From Lactococcus formosensis (GTDB lineage Bacteria > Bacillota > Bacilli > Lactobacillales > Streptococcaceae), in NCBI RefSeq assembly GCF_018403745.1, contig NZ_BOVP01000002.1, forward strand, positions 62,001 through 126,000: a DNA stretch of 64,000 nucleotides. Reading direction: 5' to 3'. The position numbers and the translations under genes are program-made. Under the pieces are notes generated by a model. It saw only the letters and a list, made by a program, of their open reading frames with translations, searched no databases and had not been told where the DNA came from. This document shows, piece by piece, positions 54,584-63,296 of this stretch; within the stretch, counting starts at the first letter, position 1; each line of letters starts with the position of its first letter.

Positions 54584-56902
54584 TTATAATTTTTTAAATA
54601 TAAATACAGATCCCTTAGAAAGTAAATATTGTATAAGAGGTGTAGCAATAACAAATGGGATAAGTAATGTAAAATGAAGCGGACTCGGCCATGCCAAATT
54701 GAGGAAGTCCGTACCCACAATTAAAGCTACGAAAAACGACAGCTGTGTAAGCGTGAAAATCCATAAGCGATAGCGCTTAATAGTCCAAAATATCTTGCGT
54801 TGCATCAAAACATAGTTCCACGCAGAAAAAAGAACTGTCATCATAGCAAGCTCCGGATGTGAAATCCCCAAAGCCTTCCCTATTGCAACAATAAGGATTG
54901 CTCCTACTGCAATACTGAAACCAACGGGAAAGGCGCGCTCAAATAGCGTTTGCAAAAAACTTCCTTCTACTTTGGAGAAATCTGACTCAAAACTCAAGAA
55001 AAAAGAAGGAATTCCGACAAAAAATGCGGTCAAAACAGTAAGCTGAATTGGCTCGAAAGGATAGACACTCCCAACAACCAAAGTCAAAACAGTCAAAGCT
55101 ATCGAAAACATCATCCGCACCATTAACAAGGAGCCTGTACGTGTTAGATTATTAATCACACGTCGCCCTTCATTTACAATATAGGGCATTGCCGAGAAAT
55201 TATTATCCATTAAAATAAGATTTGCCGTTTGTTTCGCTGCTTCACTACCTTCGCGCATGGCAATTGAACAATCAGCTTCCTTAAAGGCCAAAATATCGTT
55301 GACACCATCTCCCGTCATCGCTACTGTGTGTCCCTGCTTCTTCAGGATTTGCACCATCATTTTTTTCTGTTGTGGGGAGACACGACCAAAAATTTGAAAA
55401 TTTTCTACTGCAAACTCTAGTTCTGCATCTGTTTTTATTTGACTGGCATCAACATATTGCTCAGCATCTGGTAAGGAAACAGCCTTCGCAATTGCCGATA
55501 CGGTCACAGGGTCATCCCCAGAGATAATCTTACAGCGTACACCTTGCTTTTTAAAGTAAGCCAATGTCTGTTTGGCATCGTCACGTAAGACATCAGAAAT
55601 AACAATGAGCGCTTCTGCAGTTAGGTCTTCAGGAAGTCGGTCTCTATCAAGTGCTTGTTTTGAGCGGGCCAACACTAACACACGATAACCCTTTTCTGCA
55701 TACTTTTGTGCGTGCTGTTCTAACACGGTATTTCCCTTTGGAAACAAAAACTGCCAAGCACCTAAATAAAAGGTCCCTTCTGTAAACTCAACTGCGCTGT
55801 ATTTTCTCTCAGAAGAAAATGGCAACACTTGAGAAACATTATAATTCTTTAATGAAGCAAAATACTTCCTTAAGGCTTGGGCAGTGACATTTTGATCTGG
55901 AAGAATCTCTAGTAGGTTCCCCATAACATGAGCAATGTGTTGCTCCGAACATTCAGCCAAACTCTCGATATGTTCTACCTCCATCTCACCTGTCGTAATA
56001 GTCCCCGTTTTATCCAAACAAAGCACATCCACTCGTGCAAGTGCATCGATCGTATGGAGCTCTTGAACCAATACTTTTTGCTTCACTAAATTGATAACAC
56101 CTAGCGTTAAAGCCATACTGGTCAATAAAATCAAACCTTGCGGGAACATCCCCTCTAGAGCAGCAACTGTTCCCAAAACAGCCTGTTTGTGCCCCGTATC
56201 AATGACATAAAATAACTTGAGGTAAAGCATAATGCCCAACGGAACCATAATAAAACTCACGATGCGTACAACCTTTGCTAAACTGTCACGCAACATTCGC
56301 TTCTGTTTCTTTATTTTTTGAGCTTCATGGGCCAATTGATGAATATAATTGTCTTTTCCTACATGAATAACCCGTGCAACTGCTGTGCCACTTGTGACAA
56401 AACTTCCAGAAAAAAGTTTCGCTCCCTCTTTTTTACTCAGCGCATCTGCCTCGCCAGTAAGCAAAGCTTCATTAACTTCCAGTTGACCTTCAATGATTTG
56501 GCTGTCACACGGAATTTGATCCCCAAGTCCCAGAAGAATAATATCATCAAGCACAAGCTCTTCTTGTTTTAATTCAATCTGTTTCCCTTGACGAAAAGTC
56601 TTGACCTTACTTGTATTCAATAAAGAAAGCTTGTCGAGCAAGCGACGTGCTTTAATTTCCTGATATAAACCAATTCCTGCATTCACCGCAACAACAATAA
56701 TGAAAAGCGCATTTCGATGCGAGCCCACTGAAAGCACTAAAATAAAAAGGAAAATATTGATTAAGTTAAAAAAAGTCAGCAAATTACTCGCAAAAATTTG
56801 GCCGTATGTTTTACTGCTCTCATTCTTTGCGATATTGACCTGACCTGAATTTAAACGTTTCTCAACTTCTTTTTGTGTCAAACCTTCATATTTAAATAGC
56901 AT
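54584..56902 (-). CDS. P-type cation-transporting ATPase (CtpE/Exp7-like)
   Basis: 772 residues. Actuator domain motif LTGEAD, phosphorylation site CLDKTGTIT (Asp about 295), hinge MTGDGVNDILAFKEADC. About eight to ten membrane helices, with no N-terminal heavy-metal domain and no CPC motif, so not a heavy-metal type. It resembles the CtpE/Exp7 group of Gram-positive P-type pumps, for which calcium import is proposed in mycobacteria; the ion here is unknown. Own promoter TTGCTT - 17 - TAGAAT. Confidence 0.85.
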   Translation of the reverse strand: MLFKYEGLTQKEVEKRLNSGQVNIAKNESSKTYGQIFASNLLTFFNLINIFLFILVLSVGSHRNALFIIVVAVNAGIGLYQEIKARRLLDKLSLLNTSKVKTFRQGKQIELKQEELVLDDIILLGLGDQIPCDSQIIEGQLEVNEALLTGEADALSKKEGAKLFSGSFVTSGTAVARVIHVGKDNYIHQLAHEAQKIKKQKRMLRDSLAKVVRIVSFIMVPLGIMLYLKLFYVIDTGHKQAVLGTVAALEGMFPQGLILLTSMALTLGVINLVKQKVLVQELHTIDALARVDVLCLDKTGTITTGEMEVEHIESLAECSEQHIAHVMGNLLEILPDQNVTAQALRKYFASLKNYNVSQVLPFSSERKYSAVEFTEGTFYLGAWQFLFPKGNTVLEQHAQKYAEKGYRVLVLARSKQALDRDRLPEDLTAEALIVISDVLRDDAKQTLAYFKKQGVRCKIISGDDPVTVSAIAKAVSLPDAEQYVDASQIKTDAELEFAVENFQIFGRVSPQQKKMMVQILKKQGHTVAMTGDGVNDILAFKEADCSIAMREGSEAAKQTANLILMDNNFSAMPYIVNEGRRVINNLTRTGSLLMVRMMFSIALTVLTLVVGSVYPFEPIQLTVLTAFFVGIPSFFLSFESDFSKVEGSFLQTLFERAFPVGFSIAVGAILIVAIGKALGISHPELAMMTVLFSAWNYVLMQRKIFWTIKRYRLWIFTLTQLSFFVALIVGTDFLNLAWPSPLHFTLLIPFVIATPLIQYLLSKGSVFIFKKL

Positions 56903-56921
56903 AAGCTCTCTCCTAACTCTT

Positions 56922-56950
56922 ATTCTATCCTAACATTATTAGAGAAGCAA
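56922..56950 (-). promoter_or_regulatory. Promoter of the P-type ATPase gene
   Basis: TTGCTT (56945-56950), 17-nt spacer, TAGAAT (56922-56927) on the minus strand, followed by an AGGAGAGAG ribosome binding site. Confidence 0.65.
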
Positions 56951-56967
56951 ACACCTTACATTTTCGA

Positions 56968-56996
56968 AATAAAACCCCGTCACAATGAGGACGAGG
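56968..56996 (-). terminator. Terminator of the DUF1129 gene
   Basis: CCTCGTC (minus strand of 56990-56996) pairs with GACGGGG (of 56975-56981), then TTTTATTT. Confidence 0.75.
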
Positions 56997-57005
56997 TGAA
57001 TTGGT

Positions 57006-57656
57006 TTATTTTGTTTGACGTGCCATTGAAGACTGTACATTGAATTTACGTTGAATAAGGAAGCGAATCCCCATCACAGCTGCCCCAAGAATAATCGTCA
57101 GGTAAGGCGCAAGTACGATATTGATGGATTTTGGTAAGAGGGCTACTAAGACAGAAACACCTGCCCATGCAACCATCGCGACAGCTAACATCGCAAAACC
57201 TTTACCTTTTTTCTGTGGGCGTTGTGCACTATAGAAGTATTTGTACATCCAGTACATCACCAAACCAGCGAGAGCGGAAGAGGCCAGCGTTGTCAAAAGA
57301 CCGTAAACACTTGCTTGTGGTTGGAAGAGACCCATCAATCCCATAACCACTGAAATCACACCAAAAAAGAGTAAAGCACTATCTAACCACATCAAGAAGG
57401 GCGATTCATTTTTCGCTGTTTCCTGACGTTTCACCTTATCTTCTTCAGGTTTATACTGTGTCACAAATTCCATTGGTGCCCCCAATAATTTGCGGGCTAG
57501 AATGCCTTCCTTTTGTCCTTCGATGATTTTTGGCAAGATTTCAGCAAGTATTGTTTTGATTTCCTCGTCTGATTTTCCTAAAAGCATCAATTGCTTTGTT
57601 ACGTTATGTACATATTCGCTATTTTTGGCAGTGAGTTGCTCGATTAGATTTTCCAT
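57006..57656 (-). CDS. DUF1129 membrane protein
   Basis: 216 residues. The N-terminal 75 residues are a soluble helical part (QLMLLGKSDEEIKTILAEIL, LLGAPMEF); four membrane helices follow (about 90-110, 115-138, 150-170 and 178-198). DUF1129 proteins are common in Lactobacillales and have no agreed function. The TATAAT box lies only 7 nt before the ATG, so this mRNA may also lack a leader, although an AGGAG lies between them. Confidence 0.82.
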   Translation of the reverse strand: MENLIEQLTAKNSEYVHNVTKQLMLLGKSDEEIKTILAEILPKIIEGQKEGILARKLLGAPMEFVTQYKPEEDKVKRQETAKNESPFLMWLDSALLFFGVISVVMGLMGLFQPQASVYGLLTTLASSALAGLVMYWMYKYFYSAQRPQKKGKGFAMLAVAMVAWAGVSVLVALLPKSINIVLAPYLTIILGAAVMGIRFLIQRKFNVQSSMARQTK

Positions 57657-57663
57657 ATCTCCT

Positions 57664-57669
57664 ATTATA
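57664..57669 (-). promoter_or_regulatory. -10 box of the DUF1129 gene
   Basis: A perfect TATAAT on the minus strand with a weak TTCCAA near -35. The seven bases between it and the ATG contain AGGAG, which would lie upstream of the predicted transcript start. Confidence 0.45.
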
Positions 57670-57700
57670 TAAAAATTTTGGTGAAATTTGGAAATAAAAC

Positions 57701-57730
57701 TTGATTTTTTTAATAAAAAAATGTTATACT
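57701..57730 (+). promoter_or_regulatory. Promoter of rpmB
   Basis: TTGATT (57701-57706), 18-nt spacer, extended TGT-TATACT (57725-57730). A leader of about 100 nt follows, with the partial hairpin TTCAGATCTGAA (57772-57783) and an AAGGAGGAA site. Confidence 0.7.
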
Positions 57731-57837
57731 AATTTGGTATGTTATTTTGAGGGTTTCTGTAAGAATTGTGTTTCAGATCTGAATTTTTAGAGATGCTCTT
57801 TAAAAAAAGCATAAAATTTTTAAGGAGGAACCAAACC

Positions 57838-58032
57838 ATGTCAAAAGAATGTTATTTTACTGGTCGTAAGACTGTATCAAGTAATAACCGTTCACACGCT
57901 ATGAACCAAACTAAACGTGTAGTTAAACCTAATCTTCAAAAAGTTCAAATTCTTGAAAACGGTGAACTCAAAACTGTATGGGCTTCAGCTAAAGCATTGA
58001 AAAAATTGCCTGCAGGCGTTGAGCGTGTATAA
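57838..58032 (+). CDS. rpmB: 50S ribosomal protein L28
   Basis: 64 residues from the ATG at 57838 ([20 protein letters not shown]), behind AAGGAGGAA; the frame is open upstream through the leader. Zinc-free form (no CxxC). Monocistronic, unlike gammaproteobacteria where it is paired with rpmG. Confidence 0.95.
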   Translation: MSKECYFTGRKTVSSNNRSHAMNQTKRVVKPNLQKVQILENGELKTVWASAKALKKLPAGVERV

Positions 58033-58046
58033 TTGGATAAAATAAA

Positions 58047-58082
58047 GAAAGCTAGTGAATTTTATTTACTGGTCTTTTTTAT
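58047..58082 (+). terminator. Terminator of rpmB
   Basis: CTAGTGAA pairs with TTTACTGG (two G-U pairs) over TTTTA and is followed by TCTTTTTT. Confidence 0.7.
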
Positions 58083-58110
58083 TCTCTTCTCCTTATTCAA
58101 TACTTCAGAA

Positions 58111-58148
58111 GCCAAAGGTCATGACTAACGATTGATCTTTGGTTTTTT
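58111..58148 (+). terminator. Second strong terminator after rpmB
   Basis: GCCAAAGGTCA (58111-58121) pairs along 11 bases with TGATCTTTGGT, followed by six Ts. It is stronger than the preceding one. Having two terminators 60 nt apart without a gene between them is notable; a 70-nt RNA could in principle lie between. Confidence 0.8.
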
Positions 58149-58249
58149 ATCTTCTAAAACTCTTTCAGCTCATGTGCTTTTCCTAAAGCACTTACACGGC
58201 TAAATTGACCAAAAAACCAACAAAACAACTGTTCTATTTTACAAAATTA

Positions 58250-58258
58250 TGATAAAAT
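58250..58258 (+). promoter_or_regulatory. Promoter of the asp23-fakA unit
   Basis: Extended TGA-TAAAAT (hexamer 58253-58258) with a poor -35. The upstream 100 nt also hold a GTGCTTT/AAAGCAC hairpin (58174-58191) without a T-run. Confidence 0.5.
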
Positions 58259-58295
58259 GAAGTGATACATAAATTATTATGGAGGAAAGTGCTGT

Positions 58296-58337
58296 ATGAT
58301 TCAACAGCACGCATATGAAAATGACCGTTACTATTAA
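58296..58337 (+). CDS. 13-codon upstream ORF overlapping the asp23 start
   Basis: ATG at 58296 behind a strong GGAGG (58281-58285), reading MIQQHAYENDRYY and stopping with TAA at 58335-58337. It runs in another frame across the asp23 start codons at 58315 and 58321, which have no ribosome binding site of their own. Ribosomes finishing here could restart at asp23, so it looks like a translational coupling or control peptide. It could instead reflect a frameshift in the sequence. Confidence 0.45.
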   Translation: MIQQHAYENDRYY

Positions 58338-58683
58338 TACTCAACATGGTAATGTTGACATTGCAACAGATGTTATCGCTACTGTTGTAGGTGCAAGCAC
58401 TACTGAAATTTTCGGCGTTGTCGGCATGACAAGCAAAAATGCTGTAAAAGACAATTTCCGTAATATCCTCGGACAAGAAAACTATTCTAAAGGTGTTGTC
58501 GTTACGACAACCGATAACCAAACAATCATTGGTGTTTATGTTGTTGTCAGCTATGGTGTTAAAATTAGCGAAGTTGCCAAAAACATCCAAGAACGTATCC
58601 GTTTTAATCTGGAAAATCAACTTGGCATTGTAGCAGCTAAAGTCAATGTGTATGTACAAAATGTGAAGGTGGTCGAAGACTAG
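58321..58683 (+). CDS. Asp23/Gls24 family envelope stress protein (YloU-like)
   Basis: 120 residues from the ATG at 58321 (MTVTINTQHGNVDIATDVIA); an ATG at 58315 adds two residues. The Asp23 core FGVVGMTSKNAVKDNF and VYVVVSYGVKISEVAKNIQ is clear. YloU homologues always precede the DAK2/FakA gene, as here, where the TAG stop shares its G with the GTG start of that gene. Its role is unclear; family members sit at the membrane or affect envelope stress. Confidence 0.88.
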   Translation: MTVTINTQHGNVDIATDVIATVVGASTTEIFGVVGMTSKNAVKDNFRNILGQENYSKGVVVTTTDNQTIIGVYVVVSYGVKISEVAKNIQERIRFNLENQLGIVAAKVNVYVQNVKVVED

Positions 58684-60353
58684 TGTCAAATATTAACGCA
58701 AGTAAATTTCAAGAAATGATTCAGGCGGCAGCAAGTCGCCTTAACGAACAAGCTGAATATGTCAATTCTCTGAATGTCTTTCCTGTCCCAGATGGAGATA
58801 CAGGAACAAACATGGGGATGACAATCACAAATGGTGCCAAAGATGTCGCTGAAAAACCAGCCGAAACTGTTGGTCAAGTTGCTCAAATCCTTTCCAAAGG
58901 TTTGCTCATGGGCGCTCGTGGTAACTCTGGAGTTATCCTTAGTCAAATCTTCCGCGGTTTTGGACAATATGCTAAAGACTACGATGAACTTGATGGTATT
59001 CATTTAGCTAATGCTTTGCAAAATGGTGTTGAAGTCGCTTATAAAGCGGTTATGAAACCTGTTGAAGGTACAATCTTAACTGTTTCACGCGGTGCAGCAG
59101 AACTTGCAAATCGTAAAACTAATGAAACTGACGATGCAACAGCTATTATGGAAGCTGCTCTTGAAGGAGCTAAAATCGCTTTAGCGAAAACTCCAGATAT
59201 GTTGCCAGTCCTTAAAGAAGTCGGTGTTGTCGATTCAGGTGGTCAAGGTTTAGTTTATATCTACGAAGGCTTCTTGATGGCTCTCAACGGTGAATTCGTC
59301 CCTGAAAATCCTGAGCAAGGCTTAGGTGCCATGGACCGCATGATCAACCTTGAGCACGAGTCTGAAACAAGTGTTGCGGGTGCTTCCACAAGCGATATCA
59401 AATACGGCTACTGTACAGAGATTATGGTCGAATTAGGCCAAGGTCCAACAGCACGTGAAAGTTACGATCACGATAATTTCCAAGCTTACTTGGCGGGTAT
59501 CGGTAATTCACTTTTAGTTGTTGATGACGAAGAAATCGTTAAAGTCCATGTCCATACTGAAGATCCTGGTCTTGTTATGCAAGAAGGCCTTAAATATGGT
59601 CGTCTGGTTAAGGTTAAAGTTGACAACATGCGCCTCCAAAACGAAGGTGTTGCTGAAAAAGAAAAAACAAACAACATCAGCACTTCTACTTCTAAATCTG
59701 ACTGGGGATTGATTGCCATCGCTGCTGGTGATGGTCTTGCTGACATTTTCCGTGAAATGGGTGTACAGCATGTCGTTTCTGGTGGTCAAACAATGAACCC
59801 ATCAACAGAAGATATTCTCAAAGCTATTGAAGCTGTCAATGCCGAAAAAGTTATTATTCTTCCAAATAATAAAAATATCTTCATGGCTGCCAAATCTGCC
59901 GCTGAAGTTTCAGACATCCCTGTTGAAGTGATTGAAACAGCAACTGTCCCTCAAGGTTTTACTGCCTTGCTCAGCTTTGACCCAACAAAATCAATTGAAG
60001 AAAACAAAGAAAATATGACTGCTTCTTTGGCAGACGTACAATCTGGTGCAGTGACACAAGCTATTCGTGACACTAATATTGATGGTATTGACATCCACAA
60101 AAAAGATACCCTTGGCATGGTCAACAATAAAATTGTCGCTTCAACCAAAAAAATGAACGACGCTATCTTTGCTGCTTTTGAAAAGATGATTGATGAAGAC
60201 AGCGAGATTGCAGCAATTTATATTGGCGCAGATGGTAAGAAATCAAATGCAGAACGTATCGCCAAAGAACTAGAGAAGCGTTATCCAGAACTTGAAGTAG
60301 AGATTCATGATGGTAAGCAACCCGTTTATCCATACATTTTCTCTGTAGAATAA
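58683..60353 (+). CDS. fakA: Fatty acid kinase catalytic subunit FakA-like (DAK2 domain)
   Basis: 556 residues starting with GTG at 58683, overlapping the asp23 stop by one base. The N-terminal DhaL domain has FPVPDGDTGTNMGMT (ATP/Mg site) and KGLLMGARGNSGVILSQI; the C-terminal part (from about 330) is the FakA-type Dak1-like domain. With a FakB partner it phosphorylates exogenous fatty acids for phospholipid synthesis. No fakB lies adjacent. Confidence 0.88.
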   Translation: MSNINASKFQEMIQAAASRLNEQAEYVNSLNVFPVPDGDTGTNMGMTITNGAKDVAEKPAETVGQVAQILSKGLLMGARGNSGVILSQIFRGFGQYAKDYDELDGIHLANALQNGVEVAYKAVMKPVEGTILTVSRGAAELANRKTNETDDATAIMEAALEGAKIALAKTPDMLPVLKEVGVVDSGGQGLVYIYEGFLMALNGEFVPENPEQGLGAMDRMINLEHESETSVAGASTSDIKYGYCTEIMVELGQGPTARESYDHDNFQAYLAGIGNSLLVVDDEEIVKVHVHTEDPGLVMQEGLKYGRLVKVKVDNMRLQNEGVAEKEKTNNISTSTSKSDWGLIAIAAGDGLADIFREMGVQHVVSGGQTMNPSTEDILKAIEAVNAEKVIILPNNKNIFMAAKSAAEVSDIPVEVIETATVPQGFTALLSFDPTKSIEENKENMTASLADVQSGAVTQAIRDTNIDGIDIHKKDTLGMVNNKIVASTKKMNDAIFAAFEKMIDEDSEIAAIYIGADGKKSNAERIAKELEKRYPELEVEIHDGKQPVYPYIFSVE

Positions 60354-60356
60354 AAC

Positions 60357-60388
60357 AAAAAACTAGCCTCTCAAAGCTAGTTTTTTTG
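60357..60388 (+). terminator. Terminator of the asp23-fakA unit
   Basis: AAACTAGC pairs with GCTAGTTT, followed by seven Ts. Confidence 0.85.
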
Positions 60389-60396
60389 TGTGTTTT

Positions 60397-60412
60397 GTTT
60401 TCACGTGAAACA
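60397..60412. other. parS-like site (ParB binding)
   Basis: GTTTTCACGTGAAACA matches 14 of 16 positions of the B. subtilis consensus TGTTNCACGTGAAACA, and its central TTTCACGTGAAA palindrome is perfect. It lies in a non-coding gap, fits a ParB/Spo0J loading site and would suggest the origin half of the chromosome. Confidence 0.55.
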
Positions 60413-60450
60413 TTCCTTTTTTTATTAGGCGCTCCCATACACAAATTTCC

Positions 60451-60479
60451 TCGAAATTACAAGTAATTCGTGTTATACT
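60451..60479 (+). promoter_or_regulatory. Promoter of feoAB
   Basis: TCGAAA (60451-60456), 17-nt spacer, extended TGT-TATACT (60474-60479), then an AAAGGAGC site. No convincing Fur or FNR box is seen. Confidence 0.6.
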
Positions 60480-60523
60480 TATTGTAATGTCAAATACTTT
60501 TTACATTCACTAAAGGAGCATGC

Positions 60524-60985
60524 ATGAAAACACTGAATACTGCCCGTATTGGTCAAATATATTATGTAAGTAAAATATTAAAATCTGAGCATGCTGGAAA
60601 ACTTCGAGAGCTTGGTTTTACCCCGGATAAAGAAGTTGTTCTAATGTCCATGGATGGGGAAAATGCGCTTTTAAAGATTGGTCAGACACGTCTAGCATTG
60701 AGTAACCTCTATCTTAATACTATTTTGATTAAAGATGAACAATCAAATGAAGAAGTTATACCTCTTTCATCTTTGAATACCGGACAAAGTGGTGTTGTCC
60801 GAATGCTTGATGGCCAAGGAGAAATAAAGCGCCGGCTTATGGATATGGGAATTACGAGAGGGACACGTATCTCTGTACATAAGCTTGCACCTTTAGGAGA
60901 CCCCATGGAACTCCATCTTCGTGGTTACTCTCTATCTTTAAGAAAGAAAGATGCTGAAAAAATAAAAATTGTTAGCCAAGACTAA
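60524..60985 (+). CDS. feoA: Ferrous iron transport protein FeoA, two-domain form
   Basis: 153 residues, twice the length of a single FeoA: two SH3-like FeoA domains, residues 1-75 (KLRELGFTPDKEVVLMSMDG) and 80-153 (RLMDMGITRGTRISVHKLAPLGD, in pieces). A cytoplasmic partner of FeoB. 12 nt before feoB. Confidence 0.92.
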   Translation: MKTLNTARIGQIYYVSKILKSEHAGKLRELGFTPDKEVVLMSMDGENALLKIGQTRLALSNLYLNTILIKDEQSNEEVIPLSSLNTGQSGVVRMLDGQGEIKRRLMDMGITRGTRISVHKLAPLGDPMELHLRGYSLSLRKKDAEKIKIVSQD

Positions 60986-60997
60986 AAGGAAATACAG

Positions 60998-63103
60998 ATG
61001 ACTAAAATCGCTTTATTGGGAAATCCCAACAGTGGAAAAACAAGCATTTTCAATATAATAACTGGCAGTAATCAGCAGGTAGGAAACTGGCCAGGTGTAA
61101 CCGTCGAGTGTAAAACAGGACGCTATAAAAAAGACAAAAATATCGCGATTCAAGATTTACCTGGAACTTATTCTCTTTCCCCTTATACTTTAGAAGAACA
61201 AGTTACACGAAATTATCTCAGTGAAACACCCCCAGATGTGCTTCTCAATATTATAGATGCAACAAATCTTGAACGCTCACTGTATCTCACATTGCAACTC
61301 ATGGAGTTTAATATTCCTATCGTTGTCGCTTTAAATATGAGCGACTTGCTAGAACATCAAGGTAAACAGATTGATATCGAAAAATTGTCCTATAGTTTAG
61401 GTTTACCTGTCGTACTTACGAGTGCTCTAAAGAAGAAAGGACTAGACGAGGCTATTCGGAAAGCTTGTCAGCCTCTTGAAATCACTCCTTTAGATTATGA
61501 TCATCGTCTTGAAAGCGCCTTGGCAGAAATTCAAACGATTTGTCCCCAAGCCAAGAATCATTTTGACCAAATTAAACTTTTCGAAGGAGACAGTTTAGCC
61601 TTAGCCACCCTCACTGCCTCACAACGGCAAGAATTAGATGAAATCGTAGCGATTACCGAAAGAATTATGGGCGATGATCGTGAGTCAATCATCGTCAACG
61701 AGCGCTATGATTTAATTAGCCAAATTATTCGTTTGGTTGTTACAAGTACGCAAAAAGGACAACTTAACCTAACAGATAAAATCGATCGTATCGTTACCCA
61801 TAAATGGCTGGGACTCCCTATCTTTATCCTCATCATGTGGTTGGTCTACTTCTTGGCTATACAAGTCATTGGTACACCTGCTAGCGATTGGCTTAACGAT
61901 AACTTTTTTGGTGGTTTTTTGCCAGATGTTTTACACCAAGCAATGGATAGCTTGGCGATTGTTCCTTGGGTCCAATCTCTACTCCTCGATGGTGTCCTCG
62001 CCGGAATCGGTGCTATCCTAGGCTTTGTTCCACAAATCTTCGTTCTATTCCTCCTGTTAGGCTTTCTTGAAGATTCAGGCTATATGGCTCGTGTCGCATT
62101 TGTCATGGATCGTATTTTTAGAAGGTTCGGCTTATCTGGTAAATCCTTCATCCCTATGTTGATTTCTTCTGGCTGTGGTGTACCGGGAATTATGGCTACA
62201 CGTACTATTGAACAAGAAAGAGACCGAAAAATTACCATCATGGTTACCACCTTTATGCCTTGCTCAGCCAAGTTGCCAATCATTGCCTTAGTTTCGGGGG
62301 CCTTTTTTCACTCTACCAGCTGGGTTGCACCTAGCGCTTACTTCTTAGGTATGGCCATGATTATTCTCTCAGGGATAATTTTGAAAAAAACAAGAATGTT
62401 CGCAGGAGATACTTCCGCTTTCATCTTGGAGTTGCCTACTTATCATCTGCCTCATTTTCCAACCGTCTTTAAATATGCGTTTGATCGAGGATTGAGCTTT
62501 ATTAAACGCGCCGGGACAATTATTTTTGCGCTCAATGTTGCGCTCTGGTTCTTGTCAAACTATAGCTTCACTTTACACCAAGTTGAACCTGGTCAATCAA
62601 TATTAGCAACACTCGGAGGGTACTTGAGTATTGTTTTTACTCCTTTAGGCTTTGGAGAGTGGAAAGCAACGGTAGCTACCTTGACCGGTTTAATTGCCAA
62701 AGAAACTATTGTCGGAACTATGAGCCAATTGTACGCCCAAGGTGCAGAGGTAGAAAATAACGGACGAGCCATTTGGACGGCTCTACAAAATAGCTACACA
62801 CCACTGGCCGCTTATTCTTTACTTGTCTTCAACCTGTTATGTGCACCCTGTATTGCTGCGATTTCGGCAATTTATAAGGAGATGGGGGAAGTTAAATGGA
62901 CTTTACGCGCTGTGGGCTTTCAAACCGCTGTGGCTTACAGTATGAGTTTCATCATTTATCAGTTGGGCTCTGCCTTTTTTACGCAGTCCATTAGCATTAG
63001 TACATTGCTTGCAACACTGCTCTTGGTTTTCGGTCTTTATCTTATCTTCCGTAGACCAAAATCTACATCGAACAAGGAGGAACTTTCTCTTGAACTTAGC
63101 TAG
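60998..63103 (+). CDS. feoB: Ferrous iron transporter FeoB
   Basis: 701 residues. N-terminal G domain with G1 GNPNSGKTS, NWPGVTVE (G2), DLPGTYS (G3) and NMSD (G4), then a helical spacer and about ten membrane helices with two Gate domains (SGCGVPGIMATRT and PCSAKLPIIALV). Imports Fe2+ at the membrane. Overlaps the next small gene by 14 nt. Confidence 0.96.
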   Translation: MTKIALLGNPNSGKTSIFNIITGSNQQVGNWPGVTVECKTGRYKKDKNIAIQDLPGTYSLSPYTLEEQVTRNYLSETPPDVLLNIIDATNLERSLYLTLQLMEFNIPIVVALNMSDLLEHQGKQIDIEKLSYSLGLPVVLTSALKKKGLDEAIRKACQPLEITPLDYDHRLESALAEIQTICPQAKNHFDQIKLFEGDSLALATLTASQRQELDEIVAITERIMGDDRESIIVNERYDLISQIIRLVVTSTQKGQLNLTDKIDRIVTHKWLGLPIFILIMWLVYFLAIQVIGTPASDWLNDNFFGGFLPDVLHQAMDSLAIVPWVQSLLLDGVLAGIGAILGFVPQIFVLFLLLGFLEDSGYMARVAFVMDRIFRRFGLSGKSFIPMLISSGCGVPGIMATRTIEQERDRKITIMVTTFMPCSAKLPIIALVSGAFFHSTSWVAPSAYFLGMAMIILSGIILKKTRMFAGDTSAFILELPTYHLPHFPTVFKYAFDRGLSFIKRAGTIIFALNVALWFLSNYSFTLHQVEPGQSILATLGGYLSIVFTPLGFGEWKATVATLTGLIAKETIVGTMSQLYAQGAEVENNGRAIWTALQNSYTPLAAYSLLVFNLLCAPCIAAISAIYKEMGEVKWTLRAVGFQTAVAYSMSFIIYQLGSAFFTQSISISTLLATLLLVFGLYLIFRRPKSTSNKEELSLELS

Positions 63104-63260
63104 TATCATTCTTTTGTCTCTTATTTTAATCGCAGCTTTCTTTTCAATACGTAAAACAGTACGGAGCAAAGGGGCTTGCGATGACTGTACCACTACAACC
63201 TGTCCTGTTAAGGGTATTTCTGTCCTAGAAACCCCATCGAAAAAAGACTGTTGTGAATAA
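63090..63260 (+). CDS. FeoB-associated Cys-rich membrane protein
   Basis: 56 residues starting at a TTG (63090) behind AAGGAGG; the frame is open upstream inside feoB. One membrane helix (about 3-20) precedes a Cys-rich tail (GACDDCTTTTCPV and a terminal DCCE). The family (PF12669) is often found after feoB and is thought to help iron transfer. The TTG gives MNLASIILLSLILI as its start. Confidence 0.85.
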   Translation: MNLASIILLSLILIAAFFSIRKTVRSKGACDDCTTTTCPVKGISVLETPSKKDCCE

Positions 63261-63262
63261 TA

Positions 63263-63290
63263 AAAAACTTCCATTTAGGAAGTTTTTATT
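63263..63290. terminator. Bidirectional terminator after feo genes
   Basis: AAAAACTTCC and GGAAGTTTTT form a perfect stem with T-runs on both strands, serving the convergent feo and menA-like genes. Confidence 0.85.
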
Positions 63291-63296
63291 TTACTC

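Noticed and set aside
60480..60500. FNR-like TTGTAATGTCAA ahead of feoA.
   Set aside because: It deviates at key positions from TTGAT-N4-ATCAA and lies downstream of the -10 box; too weak to call.
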